Under the pieces are notes generated by a model. That model saw nothing but the letters and a program-made list of their open reading frames with translations. It searched no databases and had not been told where the DNA came from. From contig NZ_JAZDDH010000001.1 of assembly GCF_037081715.1 (NCBI RefSeq), positions 682,001-746,000 of the forward strand: a stretch of DNA of 64,000 bases. Reading direction: 5' to 3'. The translations under genes and the position numbers were made by a program. Positions within the stretch are counted from its first letter, which is position 1. Every line of letters starts with the position of its first letter. This DNA is from Halalkalicoccus sp. CG83 (GTDB lineage Archaea > Halobacteriota > Halobacteria > Halobacteriales > Halalkalicoccaceae). This document shows, piece after piece, positions 35,652 through 43,403 of this stretch.

Positions 35652-36638
35652 ATGAGGATCCTCGTTACGGGCGGTGCCGGTTTCATCGGCGGGCACATCG
35701 CTGAACGATTCACCGAGCGCGGGCACGACGTCACGGTTCTCGATAACTTCGAGCCGTACTACAACGTCGGCATCAAGGAGCACACCGTCGAGCGGTGTCG
35801 CGAACTCGCCGAGGCGGGCGAGGGAAGCTACGAGCTCGTCAATGACGACATCCGCGACGAAGACTTGGTCATGGACCTCGTTGAGGATGTCGACTACGTC
35901 TACCATCAGGCCGCCCAGGCGGGCGTGCGCACGAGCGTCGACAACCCGCGGAAGGTCACCGAGATCAACGTCGGCGGCACGCTCAACGTGCTCGAGGCCG
36001 CCCGGATGAGCGATATCGAACGGGTGGTCGTCGCGAGCTCCTCGTCGGTCTACGGCAAGCCCGAGTACCTCCCCTACGACGAGGACCACCCCACCACGCC
36101 GGTGAGCCCCTACGGCGCTTCGAAGCTCGCGACCGAGCAGTACGCCCGCGTCTACAGCGAGGTGTACGGCCTGCCCACCGTTTCGCTTCGCTATTTCACC
36201 GTCTACGGGCCGCGCATGCGCCCGAACATGGCGATTTCGAACTTCGTCTCGCGGTGTCTCCACGACGAACCGCCGGTCATCTACGGTGACGGTTCCCAGA
36301 CGCGCGATTTCACCTACGTCGACGACATCCTCTGGGTAAACGAGCAGCTTTTGGAGACGGACGTCGCCGACGGCGAGATCGTGAACGTCGGCAGTACGGA
36401 CAACATCGACATCAAGACGCTGGCCGAGGAGGTCCGCGACCAGCTCGCACCCGAACTCGAACTCGAGTACGGCGAGCGGAACGACGCCGACGCCGAGCAC
36501 ACTCACGCCGACATCACGAAGGCGAACGAACTCCTCGGCTACGAGCCGACGACGACGATCCGCGAGGGTGTCGGCGAGTTCATCGACTGGTACCGCGCCA
36601 ACGAGGAGTGGTACGATCCGCTGGTCCGCGATTCGTAG
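35652..36638 (+). CDS. NAD-dependent nucleotide-sugar epimerase (GalE-like)
   Basis: 328 residues of the extended short-chain dehydrogenase family. The NAD loop is RILVTGGAGFIGGHIAERF; SSSSVYG carries the Ser, and YGASKLATEQYARVYSEVYG holds the catalytic Y-x3-K. FTVYGPRMRPNMAISNF and QTRDFTYVDDI are the substrate-side blocks typical of UDP-glucose or UDP-glucuronate 4-epimerases. The start at 35652 gives the usual short lead before the Gly-rich loop. It supplies a sugar nucleotide to the adjacent glycan modules. A UDP-glucuronate epimerase cannot be told from a UDP-glucose epimerase by eye. Confidence 0.9.
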   Translation: MRILVTGGAGFIGGHIAERFTERGHDVTVLDNFEPYYNVGIKEHTVERCRELAEAGEGSYELVNDDIRDEDLVMDLVEDVDYVYHQAAQAGVRTSVDNPRKVTEINVGGTLNVLEAARMSDIERVVVASSSSVYGKPEYLPYDEDHPTTPVSPYGASKLATEQYARVYSEVYGLPTVSLRYFTVYGPRMRPNMAISNFVSRCLHDEPPVIYGDGSQTRDFTYVDDILWVNEQLLETDVADGEIVNVGSTDNIDIKTLAEEVRDQLAPELELEYGERNDADAEHTHADITKANELLGYEPTTTIREGVGEFIDWYRANEEWYDPLVRDS

Positions 36639-36885
36639 TCCGGCTGGTCCGTTCGTAGAGAACGCGCTCTTGCTCGAGTGGTGTCGGGAAACGATGAGTT
36701 CGAGGACGACAATCCGGTCGATCCTGACGAGCACGGAGCTGACCAGTTGATTCTCGTCGAGTAGTGAGGGGACCGAACGGGATGTAGGCGTGGACGATTC
36801 TCGGCTTCCTCGATATAGGCGCCGTTGATCCCGTCGATTCTCGAATTTACTCGTCCTTTCCGTTTTCAATCGCTGTCGTCCGCCT
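36639..36885. other. eroded region with a gene-end fragment
   Basis: Downstream of the epimerase, the plus strand reads ALARVVSGNDEFEDDNPVDP then DEHGADQLILVE and a stop at 36762-36764. It looks like the acidic C-terminus of a lost protein with no start in sight. The family is not recognised. The rest of the stretch shows nothing. Confidence 0.35.
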
Positions 36886-37151
36886 TTACGCGCTCTCCAG
36901 CTTTTCGTTGAATGTGATCGGAGAGACACGGACCTCGTAGCGTTCTCCGTGGCGCGGGTGGACGGTAAGCGTGTATTCCTCGGTCTGTCGGACACACCGA
37001 TTTCCCGGTCGATAACCCAGCGAACTTCGATGGCCAGCTTCTCCTCACCGATCTCGACCTCAACGAGAACGATGACCTAGTCGCAAGCGAGCGGCTCACG
37101 GGCAAACTGAAGAGCAATCCCACGCAGAACATCAACGAGACGTTCGAACAT
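36886..37151 (-). pseudogene. decayed small gene, family unknown
   Basis: From an ATG at 37151 the minus strand reads MFERLVDVLRGIALQFAREP, hits a TAG after ACD, and resumes in the same frame as VIVLVEVEIGEEKLAIEVRW through VIDREIGV. It then shifts frame to QTEEYTLTVHPRHGERYEV and FNEKLESA, ending at 36886. One nonsense codon and one frameshift in an otherwise protein-like stretch of about 85 codons indicate a pseudogene. Overlapping plus-strand frames are shadows of it. Confidence 0.45.
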
Positions 37152-37265
37152 CTCGTCCTGGGACTCCGGAGGAGACCCTGGGCATCCTCCAGCCCCACAG
37201 TGCCTCCCAGAGATTGAGTCTTTCAGAGCAGCCCGTGTTCAGTAGTATCGATTACCACAGAGTAT

Positions 37266-37283
37266 ATCACGGAGAATCGTGAT
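37266..37283. promoter_or_regulatory. inverted repeat before the PRC-barrel gene
   Basis: ATCACGGAGAATCGTGAT is a perfect 6-bp inverted repeat with a 6-bp centre. It ends 3 bp before the ATG at 37287 and directly follows a TATA-like AGTATAT (37261-37267). The position fits an operator or, in RNA, a small hairpin masking the start and the GGAG it contains. No regulator is identified. Confidence 0.4.
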
Positions 37284-37286
37284 GGT

Positions 37287-37532
37287 ATGAGCACAATGTG
37301 TGCACAACTCACTGCCGAAGATGAAGGAAAAGACGTCGTAAACTCCGACGGCGAGAAGATCGGCGTCGTCCAAACGATTCAAGCAGGAACGGCACATGTA
37401 CATCCAGACCCTGGGCTCACTGATGAGGTAAAATCAACACTGGGATGGGGGGATGCAGATGAAGACACCTATGCTCTTGATGGTCACCAGATCGAAGCTA
37501 TAACCGATACTGAAATCCAGGTTCAACGATAA
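37287..37532 (+). CDS. PRC-barrel-like small protein
   Basis: 81 residues: CAQLTAEDEGKDVVNSDGEK then IGVVQTIQAGTAHVHPDPGL, ending in ITDTEIQVQR. The pattern G-K-x-V-x-(S/D)-x-x-G-E-K-I-G-x-V is that of haloarchaeal PRC-barrel-like proteins, a small beta-barrel also found in RimM and photosynthetic reaction centres. In haloarchaea such short copies are common and mostly uncharacterised. It is isolated, between decayed genes. ATGs at 37287 and 37296 are both possible; the first is nearer the TATA-like box. Confidence 0.72.
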   Translation: MSTMCAQLTAEDEGKDVVNSDGEKIGVVQTIQAGTAHVHPDPGLTDEVKSTLGWGDADEDTYALDGHQIEAITDTEIQVQR

Positions 37533-37775
37533 CCAGCAGATAGTGCCACGCACCAGTCGAACGAGGAGAAAGCAAATCTGCCTATCTGATCCATTGCCCC
37601 AATTTTTGTACAATATCCTTCTCGTCTGAGAACTGAGCTACAGGGATGTTCTACATCGGCTGGTTGTACACCTGCAGAGATTACGGCGAAATTCAGTCGC
37701 CGACCACTTCCAGGCGTTACCCGGAGTCAGGTCGTTCTCACCAATGGATGCTGACAGACGAGCGTAGTTATAAAC

Positions 37776-38333
37776 CTAGATCGGTGAACCATACTCATCA
37801 GCGATCATTGCGATCGTTGCACTAGCATAGAGAAGCGTAACGACCAACCCGAGTCCTACATCGACCAGCAGACTGATTGGTCCAATAGCCAACCACGCAA
37901 GCCCGATCAGTGAGATACTGACACCGGTAATAGCCCCATAGACCACTATCCATTTCTGCATTCTACCGTCTCTCTGCCCTGTGCTCTCCTTATCCTGTAG
38001 ATACGAAATTACCTGATCGATCTCTGGTGTCTGCTTCACAGTCCCGTGGCTCCGATCATAGCTAACGAGTCCGTATTCAACCAGTTTCGGTAGGTGAGAC
38101 TGATAGAGAGCAATATAGACGCGCTGGCGCTGCTCAGACTGAATGTCGTCGACGGCGATACCCTGCTCCCAAGCAGCAATCTGTTCTGCCATCTCACCCA
38201 TTTCTACCGTACCATTAGTCTCTAGAAGCATCTGAAGGGCTTGGCGCCGACGGCTATTTTGGAGGAGATAGAAAATCTCATCCTTTGAGAGAGAGCCGTT
38301 ATTACTCTCATCCCTGCCTATATCTCGTTTCAT
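37776..38333 (-). CDS. DUF7344 protein with two C-terminal membrane helices
   Basis: About 185 residues from the ATG at 38333 (MKRDIGRDESNNGSLSKDE). The N-terminal 110 residues form a DUF7344 winged-helix-like domain (EIFYLLQNSRRRQALQMLLE, QSHLPKLVEYGLVSYDRSHG). After a charged linker there are two hydrophobic helices (YGAITGVSISLIGLAWLAIG and LLVDVGLGLVVTLLYASATI). A DNA-binding domain tethered to the membrane is the straightforward reading and a known arrangement for this family. Its target is unknown, but the glycan genes on both sides are candidates. Confidence 0.8.
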   Translation of the reverse strand: MKRDIGRDESNNGSLSKDEIFYLLQNSRRRQALQMLLETNGTVEMGEMAEQIAAWEQGIAVDDIQSEQRQRVYIALYQSHLPKLVEYGLVSYDRSHGTVKQTPEIDQVISYLQDKESTGQRDGRMQKWIVVYGAITGVSISLIGLAWLAIGPISLLVDVGLGLVVTLLYASATIAMIADEYGSPI

Positions 38334-38589
38334 CTGCTTCTTTCGTGTTGTTTCACCTGTCTCGAGATACACCTAGACTTGGTCTCTGGACCCAATGGAA
38401 GTTAATACTCTTTCGTCAAATAGATCCGGCATTGTTCTTGCTACTCATATCATTTTTAACACATGGTAACTGTATGGTGTCAGATGGATGGCTTCATAGT
38501 CCGGGTAGACTACTTGTTGGTGGTCCGGTAGATGCTACCCAGTACTCATACCGAAGACCGAGCGCCAACAAGGTAGGGTGAGCCGTTCT

Positions 38590-38920
38590 TCTCACAGCAG
38601 GTAGTCCGGGGATTTCAAACACCAGGATGTGATGGCGCTCTCTGATTTGTGCCCGTGGCGGGTCTGGGGCCTGTTCAGCACCTCCCGGTGACGCCACTGA
38701 AACACCGCTTGATGTGATCGAGTGACCCGAAGGTTTCGAGAACAAGGGCTGTTTCATCAAGCGAGAGCCCCATCAAGTGAAGCCGTACCGTGAGCGCTCT
38801 GAGCGCCCATGGTACTCTCCTCATCCCAGCACTCAAGCGGTGAGGGCTCGAAGAAAACGGTAAGCGGTTCGTGGGTTTACCTGCACACCACAACCAAGAA
38901 CTACTCGCTCTTTACTTAGA
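38590..38920 (-). pseudogene. IS6-family transposase, N-terminal remnant
   Basis: Read leftward from about 38920, with frame changes, this gives FFEPSPLECWDEESTMG, ALRALTVRLHLMGLSLDETA, LVLETFG and VTRSHQAVFQWRHR. That is the N-terminal helix-turn-helix part of haloarchaeal IS6-type transposases. The DDE catalytic part is absent: after 38590 the sequence no longer resembles the family. It is dead. It is related to the longer remnant at 40165-40880 on the same strand. Confidence 0.65.
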
Positions 38921-38935
38921 CACTGTCTTTGGCGG

Positions 38936-40081
38936 CTACTTATTCGAAGTCTGGGGTTCGGCAAAATGAGCGAACCCGTCGCGAAGGGTCATTACCTCGA
39001 TCCCCCGCTCGTCTACCCACTCAAGCGTCTCCCGGATCAGCTCCTGTGTTACCTCGTCTTTGACCGTGTGCGCTCCGAATACTCCGAATGCTCCCCGGTC
39101 GGCGATTTCGTCTAAATCCGATTCTACAGCCGAACGATTGGCGTTCTCAATGAAGTAGTACCGTTGTGTCTCGAATGGGTTGAACCCTTCAGAGTTGATC
39201 CGCGTCTCGTAGTTCGCGTTCGCTACGCCGATGTAATACTCGGGTACGAATTCCATCGACCATTCATTAAATCGATCGTACGGTGCAAGCAGTGTATTCA
39301 CCTCGAATCCGTACTTCTCGAGTTTGCGTTTAGACTCGAACAGCGTCTTGTGCATAGTCTCCCGGGGATACCGGATCACGGTCTCACCGGCTTTGAACGG
39401 CTTGCCGACCGCCTCAGTAAGAACGACATGCGGATCTTCGGTCTCACCACCGAGACCTTCAACCGTTCGGATTACCGAATGGTCCCCGTCCGTAAGTTCG
39501 ACCTTCTTTCCCTCGTGATGGCCATGGCGAATCTCTGTCGGGTCGATCTCTCTGTCGTCGGCTTCGATATCTTCCTGAATTTTGAATGATGCAATCGGCA
39601 GATGGTCGGTTGTATGAGAAGAGATCTCCCAGCCAGCGTCCACAAGCTTCTCTAAATGTCTGATCCCCATGTAGTTCTCGCGGCCAACCCAACTCGAGGT
39701 GATTCCGACCGTTGCAGGCGCCTTGAACTGCTGATGAACGGGAAATGCCTTCGTATAGTCCTCAATCGGACCGTCATCATACACAAAAGTGACTGCCCCA
39801 TTTTCTGGGGGACTGAGGCGCTCATTCGTCTGCTCTTCGGTCTCGTTCTCCCGCTCTGTCTCGTTCTCTGTTTCGTCTTCGGGATCATCTCCAGTGTCGT
39901 TCTTCTCCGTGTCGTTGGAGTCTACCGTGTCGCTGGGGTCGAGGTTGCTGGCCTGGTCAAGGCAGCCAGTGAGAGAGAGCCCTCCGATCATTCCAAGCGT
40001 TCGAAGTGCCTGCCGACGCGTTGGTCTCGATCGGTTAGAATCTTTATTTTGACATGAATTACGGCTATGTTGGCGCGTCAT
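38936..40081 (-). CDS. polysaccharide deacetylase-like lipoprotein
   Basis: 381 residues. The N-terminus carries a Tat-type signal (TRRQALRTLGMIGGLSLTGC) ending in a lipobox Cys, so it is probably a lipid-anchored surface protein. An acidic Asn/Glu/Asp/Thr-rich spacer follows to about residue 95. Next is a NodB-type carbohydrate esterase domain: VTFVYDDGPIEDYTKAFPVH with the catalytic and metal Asp pair, and ISSHTTDHLP carrying the H-x(3-4)-H metal pair. The last block (GVFGAHTVKDEVT, EVMTLRDGFAHFAE) is also family-like. It would remove N-acetyl groups from surface glycans. Decayed IS6 transposases lie on both sides. Confidence 0.82.
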   Translation of the reverse strand: MTRQHSRNSCQNKDSNRSRPTRRQALRTLGMIGGLSLTGCLDQASNLDPSDTVDSNDTEKNDTGDDPEDETENETERENETEEQTNERLSPPENGAVTFVYDDGPIEDYTKAFPVHQQFKAPATVGITSSWVGRENYMGIRHLEKLVDAGWEISSHTTDHLPIASFKIQEDIEADDREIDPTEIRHGHHEGKKVELTDGDHSVIRTVEGLGGETEDPHVVLTEAVGKPFKAGETVIRYPRETMHKTLFESKRKLEKYGFEVNTLLAPYDRFNEWSMEFVPEYYIGVANANYETRINSEGFNPFETQRYYFIENANRSAVESDLDEIADRGAFGVFGAHTVKDEVTQELIRETLEWVDERGIEVMTLRDGFAHFAEPQTSNK

Positions 40082-40164
40082 ATTATTCTAATCATGCAGT
40101 AATTATTATACCATCATGTCTTTGTTTTGGTTTATTGATAATCAACTATTGTTGTGATTACTAG

Positions 40165-40880
40165 TCAGTGGATCATTACTTCCTCGGCAGGAGTGCGGTG
40201 TTCAAGTGCTTGATTCGGTCGTCGCGTGTTGTAGTAATGGACAAAGGCAGTGAGCTAGCGTTGTACCCTGACCCACCCGCCCATCCAGGTTTGATGAAAC
40301 CGATCGATCCGCATCGCAAGCGTTTGCAACCACTTCCCGATGAGACTCCGATCACCGTGGTTCAAGTGATCGTGGAGATCGCACCGCGCCAAAGCGGTCA
40401 GGTAGCCTATGCCATCGACGGGAAACGCGTCTCAGAGAAGTCATGGTTCTCGACCAGTCGGCCGAGAAATGCGGCGGCTGGATCCGTTCCACATCGGTTG
40501 GAGATACGAACGCCAAGCACCAGTTTCGTCTCAATCTCGATCGTGGCGTACAGCCATTGCTGTTCAGTCCCGATCGTTACAGCGGTTTCGTCGACGGTGA
40601 CCCACAGCTGGTGTGCCCGCAGCGGGTCTGGGGTCTGTTCAGCACCCCTCGGTGACGCTATTGGGACACCGCTTGATATGAGTGACTACCGCCGAACTGC
40701 TCAGGAACGGCAGCTGTCTTTTGAGGCGAGATACCTGTCGAATGAAGTCACACGGCGAGCACCCACAGAGTACTCGCAGTGCTCTCATCGTTCCAGTACT
40801 CAAGTGGTGAGGACTCCAGGGAGACTGTAAGCGGTTCTTAAGTTTAGGGAATAACCGACTCCAAGATCTGCTCGCTCTTT
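40165..40880 (-). pseudogene. IS6-family transposase, near full-length but dead
   Basis: Leftward reading gives LTVSLESSPLEYWNDESTAS, a TGA, GISPQKTAAVPEQFGGSHSY, a TAG, then LWVTVDETAVTIGTEQQWLY and CGTDPAAAFLGRLVENHD. After a frameshift near 40407 come GIGYLTALARCDLHDH, RSLIGKWLQTLAMRIDRFHQ, another TAG, FVHYYNTRRPNQALEHRTPA, and a stop at 40165. The VTVDETA Asp and the K-W of the last catalytic block are recognisable, so the DDE core was once complete. Three nonsense codons and at least one frameshift make it inactive. Confidence 0.78.
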
Positions 40881-40976
40881 GCCTAGACCCTCCGATGAAA
40901 GTACGGTGTATGATGTATATAATAACAATAGATAATGTTTTCCACTTGCAAACTCAGAGTGGAGCGTGAGGAACAC

Positions 40977-41285
40977 ATGACACCATCCACGGATCCTGTG
41001 AGTCAGATATTCACTGTTCTTCGACATCGAGCTCGACGACGGATACTTCTCACACTGAATCGCCAATCAGAGTCCGACGAAATGGAGTTCAGGCCGGCGG
41101 ACTTCGTGTCGAACAACGCGGAGCAAGAGCGATTTCACCGTGAACTCTATCAGGTGCATTTTCCCAAACTGGAAGACAGCGGCTTCATTGATTGGGATCG
41201 CGACCGAGATCGCATCACCCGCGGGCCACGTTTCGAAGAATTGTACCCGTTTCTCGATTTGTTAGAGGACGCTGACGAAGTTTGA
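40977..41285 (+). CDS. DUF7344-type small winged-helix protein
   Basis: 102 residues from the ATG at 40977 (MTPSTDPVSQIFTVLRHRAR). It shows the family pattern RRRILLTLNRQ, LYQVHFPKLEDSGFIDWDRD and the tail EELYPFLDLLEDAD, very like the protein at 4562. A strongly AT-rich stretch with TATATAATAA lies at about 40914-40925, roughly 55 bp upstream, and is the likely promoter. The upstream neighbour is the IS6 remnant, so this gene may be recently rearranged. Function beyond likely DNA binding is unknown. Confidence 0.8.
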   Translation: MTPSTDPVSQIFTVLRHRARRRILLTLNRQSESDEMEFRPADFVSNNAEQERFHRELYQVHFPKLEDSGFIDWDRDRDRITRGPRFEELYPFLDLLEDADEV

Positions 41286-41372
41286 TCTGCTATCCGCGAG
41301 ATGAAATCGCAATATGTGAAGCGGGTTTCCAACAGCGCCTCCGAGGGGATTCCTGTCTGTCTCTCTCGGAGC

Positions 41373-41657
41373 TCAACTGCGATCCGACGACGCCTGATCG
41401 GGCTCCGTAACGAGCACTACCTGCTCGCTTCGCGCATTGCGCTTACCGATCCGGTCTCCATTTTCGTCAAGTGTGATCTCATGATACCCCTTGCTAATCG
41501 CCCGACCGTCTCCATCAAGGACGTACCAATACGCCCCAAGACGTCCGATCGATGTCTCATCCGGTAAGGTTGAGGTACTGTGCCAATTCACGTCTTCCCG
41601 TTCAGCCGGCTGCACCTCGACGACCGTGGGCTGGTTGGAGTCCGTCTGTTGCTTCAT
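41373..41657 (-). CDS. small hypothetical protein
   Basis: 94 residues from the ATG at 41657 (MKQQTDSNQPTVVEVQPAER), with AYWYVLDGDGRAISKGYHEI and TLDENGDRIGKRNARSEQVV in the middle, and an acidic tail. The beta-hairpin-like G-x-G turns and lack of a signal or membrane helix suggest a small cytoplasmic protein. The composition is haloarchaeal, and the frame is clean, so I think it is real, but I recognise no family. It converges with the DUF7344 gene. Confidence 0.55.
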   Translation of the reverse strand: MKQQTDSNQPTVVEVQPAEREDVNWHSTSTLPDETSIGRLGAYWYVLDGDGRAISKGYHEITLDENGDRIGKRNARSEQVVLVTEPDQASSDRS

Positions 41658-42050
41658 ATGCCTTCCTATATGAGAATACATGACACTATAAATATTACTG
41701 TCAATCAGTATCCTCTAAAATAAGAACAGCTCCTGGAGGGAATTTCAGTGAATCACGTCGTTACGGAAGATCGATGACAAGACGAGAGCAGATTCGTTCG
41801 GGCAACTAGCAGGCCTCATCGAAGGTGCTCGCGACTGCCTCGGAACGAATTCGGTACTTGAGCGAACTCTGCAGTCCGGCCCTGGAAATCCGTCCTACAC
41901 TCCGTTCTTGAGTCCGGTGACGTCCTAGATCGCGGTTGGGAGCACCGATCCTGAGCCGAACTAGTGCTCTTCACTACAGCGATACGAGAGGGGATCCATC
42001 GACTCCAGAAGACGATAGTTTTGTAACCGGTGCACTGAAATGGCGAGTAG
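41658..42050. other. intergenic region, 393 bp
   Basis: There is an AT-rich start (promoter of the leftward gene) and then GC-rich DNA. A plus-strand frame without a start reads DDKTRADSFGQLAGLIEGAR and ends in FLSPVTS at about 41928; it could be a remnant, but no family is recognised. TAGTTTTGTAA at 42014-42024, 27-37 bp before the next ATG, is a plausible TATA box for the MoxR-cluster transcript. Confidence 0.4.
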
Positions 42051-42326
42051 ATGCCGACTCACCGCCGCCGGCGGTTCATCAACGGGCAGACCGCCTGGAT
42101 GCTCGCCTCAGTCATCGGTCTCGTCCTCCTCGATGCGCTGTCGTTAGAGCTCTTCTTCGTGCTCTCGCTGATCGGGTTTCTCGTCATCACCGAACTGACG
42201 GCGCCGTTCAACGTGACCCCGGAGTGGCGCAAGCGTCTCAAGTGGTTGATCGCCGCCGGACTCGTGGTCTTCGGCGCGATCGTCGTTCGACGGATCCTTG
42301 AGATCCTTCCCTCGGGTGTGATCTGA
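42051..42326 (+). CDS. small membrane protein of the MoxR cluster
   Basis: 91 residues, basic N-terminus then three hydrophobic segments (WMLASVIGLVLLDALSLELF, LSLIGFLVITELTAP, LKWLIAAGLVVFGAIVVRRI). No known domain is recognised. Its stop is directly followed by the ATG of the DUF4350 gene with no gap, so it is the first gene of a three-gene transcript with DUF4350 and MoxR. Small membrane proteins are common in these loci, where the products are thought to form a membrane-associated chaperone-like assembly. Confidence 0.7.
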   Translation: MPTHRRRRFINGQTAWMLASVIGLVLLDALSLELFFVLSLIGFLVITELTAPFNVTPEWRKRLKWLIAAGLVVFGAIVVRRILEILPSGVI

Positions 42327-43403
42327 ATGCGGGCGCTTCGAGATCTGTCATACCCCCGTCTCCTGTTGTACGCCCTCGCCATCGTCCTCGGAATCGGACT
42401 CATCGTCGGCGCGAGCACGTCGGGGGCGGCGTTCGGCACGTACACCCACTCCTGGGAGGGGACGTCGGAGCTTCGCTCCGAGGCACAGACCGCGGGCGCC
42501 GAGACGATCGTCGCGACCGACACCACCGAGTACGAGGAGACGCCGGCCGAGGGGACGGTCGCCGTCGCCGTCGCCGCGGACGAACAGTACGGACCCGAGG
42601 ACCGCGCTCGGCTCGATGAGTTCGTCAGAAGCGGCGGGACCCTCGTCATCGCCGACGACGTCGGAGAGACGAACCAGCTGCTCCAGGAGATAGGCGCGAG
42701 CACACGCATCGTTGGCGACCCGTTGCGCGACGAACGCGAGTACCACCGCTCGCCGGCGCTTCCGGTCGCGACCCAGACCGCCGACCACCCCTACGTGAGC
42801 GAGAGCGACTCGTTCACGCTGAACTACGGGACGGCGCTCGCGCCCAACGGCGCGGACGTACTGATCCAGACCTCGGAGTACGCCTATCTCGACGCCAACC
42901 GCAACCAGCGGTTCGACGAAGGTGAGACCCTCGGCGCCCGCCCGGTGATGACGACCGAGGAGATCGGCGAGGGTGAGGTCGTCGTGATCAGCGACTCGAG
43001 TTCGCTGATCAACGTCATGCTCGAGCGCCCCGGCAATCGCGCGTTCGTCCAGCAGCTCTTCGCCGCCCACGACCGCGTGCTCATCGACCAGTCACAGGCG
43101 ACCGACCTCCCGCCGCTGGCGCTTTCGCTGTTGGCGCTTCGTGACTCCGCGATCCTCCAGCTGCTGTTCGTGAGCGGGCTCGTCGGCAGTGTGGCGCTGC
43201 TCGATCGTCGGCCGGGCTGGCTGCGGGGAGTTCGTGCCCGGCTGGGTCGCCCGACCGAGGTCGAGCGAACGGAGGTGACGTTCCAGCCCGACGAACTCCG
43301 CGCGCTCCTCGAGGCCCAACACCCCGACTGGGACGCGAATCGGCGCGAACGAGTGATGAAAGTAGTTATGAACCAGCGTAAAAAAGGTGGGAAGGATGAC
43401 TGA
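42327..43403 (+). CDS. DUF4350 domain protein
   Basis: 358 residues. A signal anchor helix near the N-terminus (LLLYALAIVLGIGLIVGAST) precedes an extracytoplasmic domain with LDEFVRSGGTLVIADDVGET and GEVVVISDSSSLINVMLERP. These are the Rossmann-like DUF4350 blocks. A second membrane helix at about residue 280 (SAILQLLFVSGLVGSVALLD) leads to a cytoplasmic tail. DUF4350 proteins accompany MoxR and DUF58 genes in bacteria and archaea. The stop codon overlaps the MoxR start by 8 bp, indicating translational coupling. Confidence 0.85.
   Translation: MRALRDLSYPRLLLYALAIVLGIGLIVGASTSGAAFGTYTHSWEGTSELRSEAQTAGAETIVATDTTEYEETPAEGTVAVAVAADEQYGPEDRARLDEFVRSGGTLVIADDVGETNQLLQEIGASTRIVGDPLRDEREYHRSPALPVATQTADHPYVSESDSFTLNYGTALAPNGADVLIQTSEYAYLDANRNQRFDEGETLGARPVMTTEEIGEGEVVVISDSSSLINVMLERPGNRAFVQQLFAAHDRVLIDQSQATDLPPLALSLLALRDSAILQLLFVSGLVGSVALLDRRPGWLRGVRARLGRPTEVERTEVTFQPDELRALLEAQHPDWDANRRERVMKVVMNQRKKGGKDD

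Noticed and set aside
35625-36995. 456-codon minus-strand frame antisense to the epimerase gene
   Set aside because: It is a mirror of a GC-rich coding region, rich in Val/Arg/Asp repeats with no domain, and the plus-strand epimerase is unmistakable. The right part overlaps a different decayed gene.
37101-37216. Plus-strand reading LTGKLKSNPTQNINETFEHL
   Set aside because: It is antisense to the better supported decayed minus-strand gene at 36886-37151.
41754-41928. Startless protein-like frame in the 41.7-42.0 kb gap
   Set aside because: Acidic composition is suggestive, but there is no start, no frame continuation and no known family.
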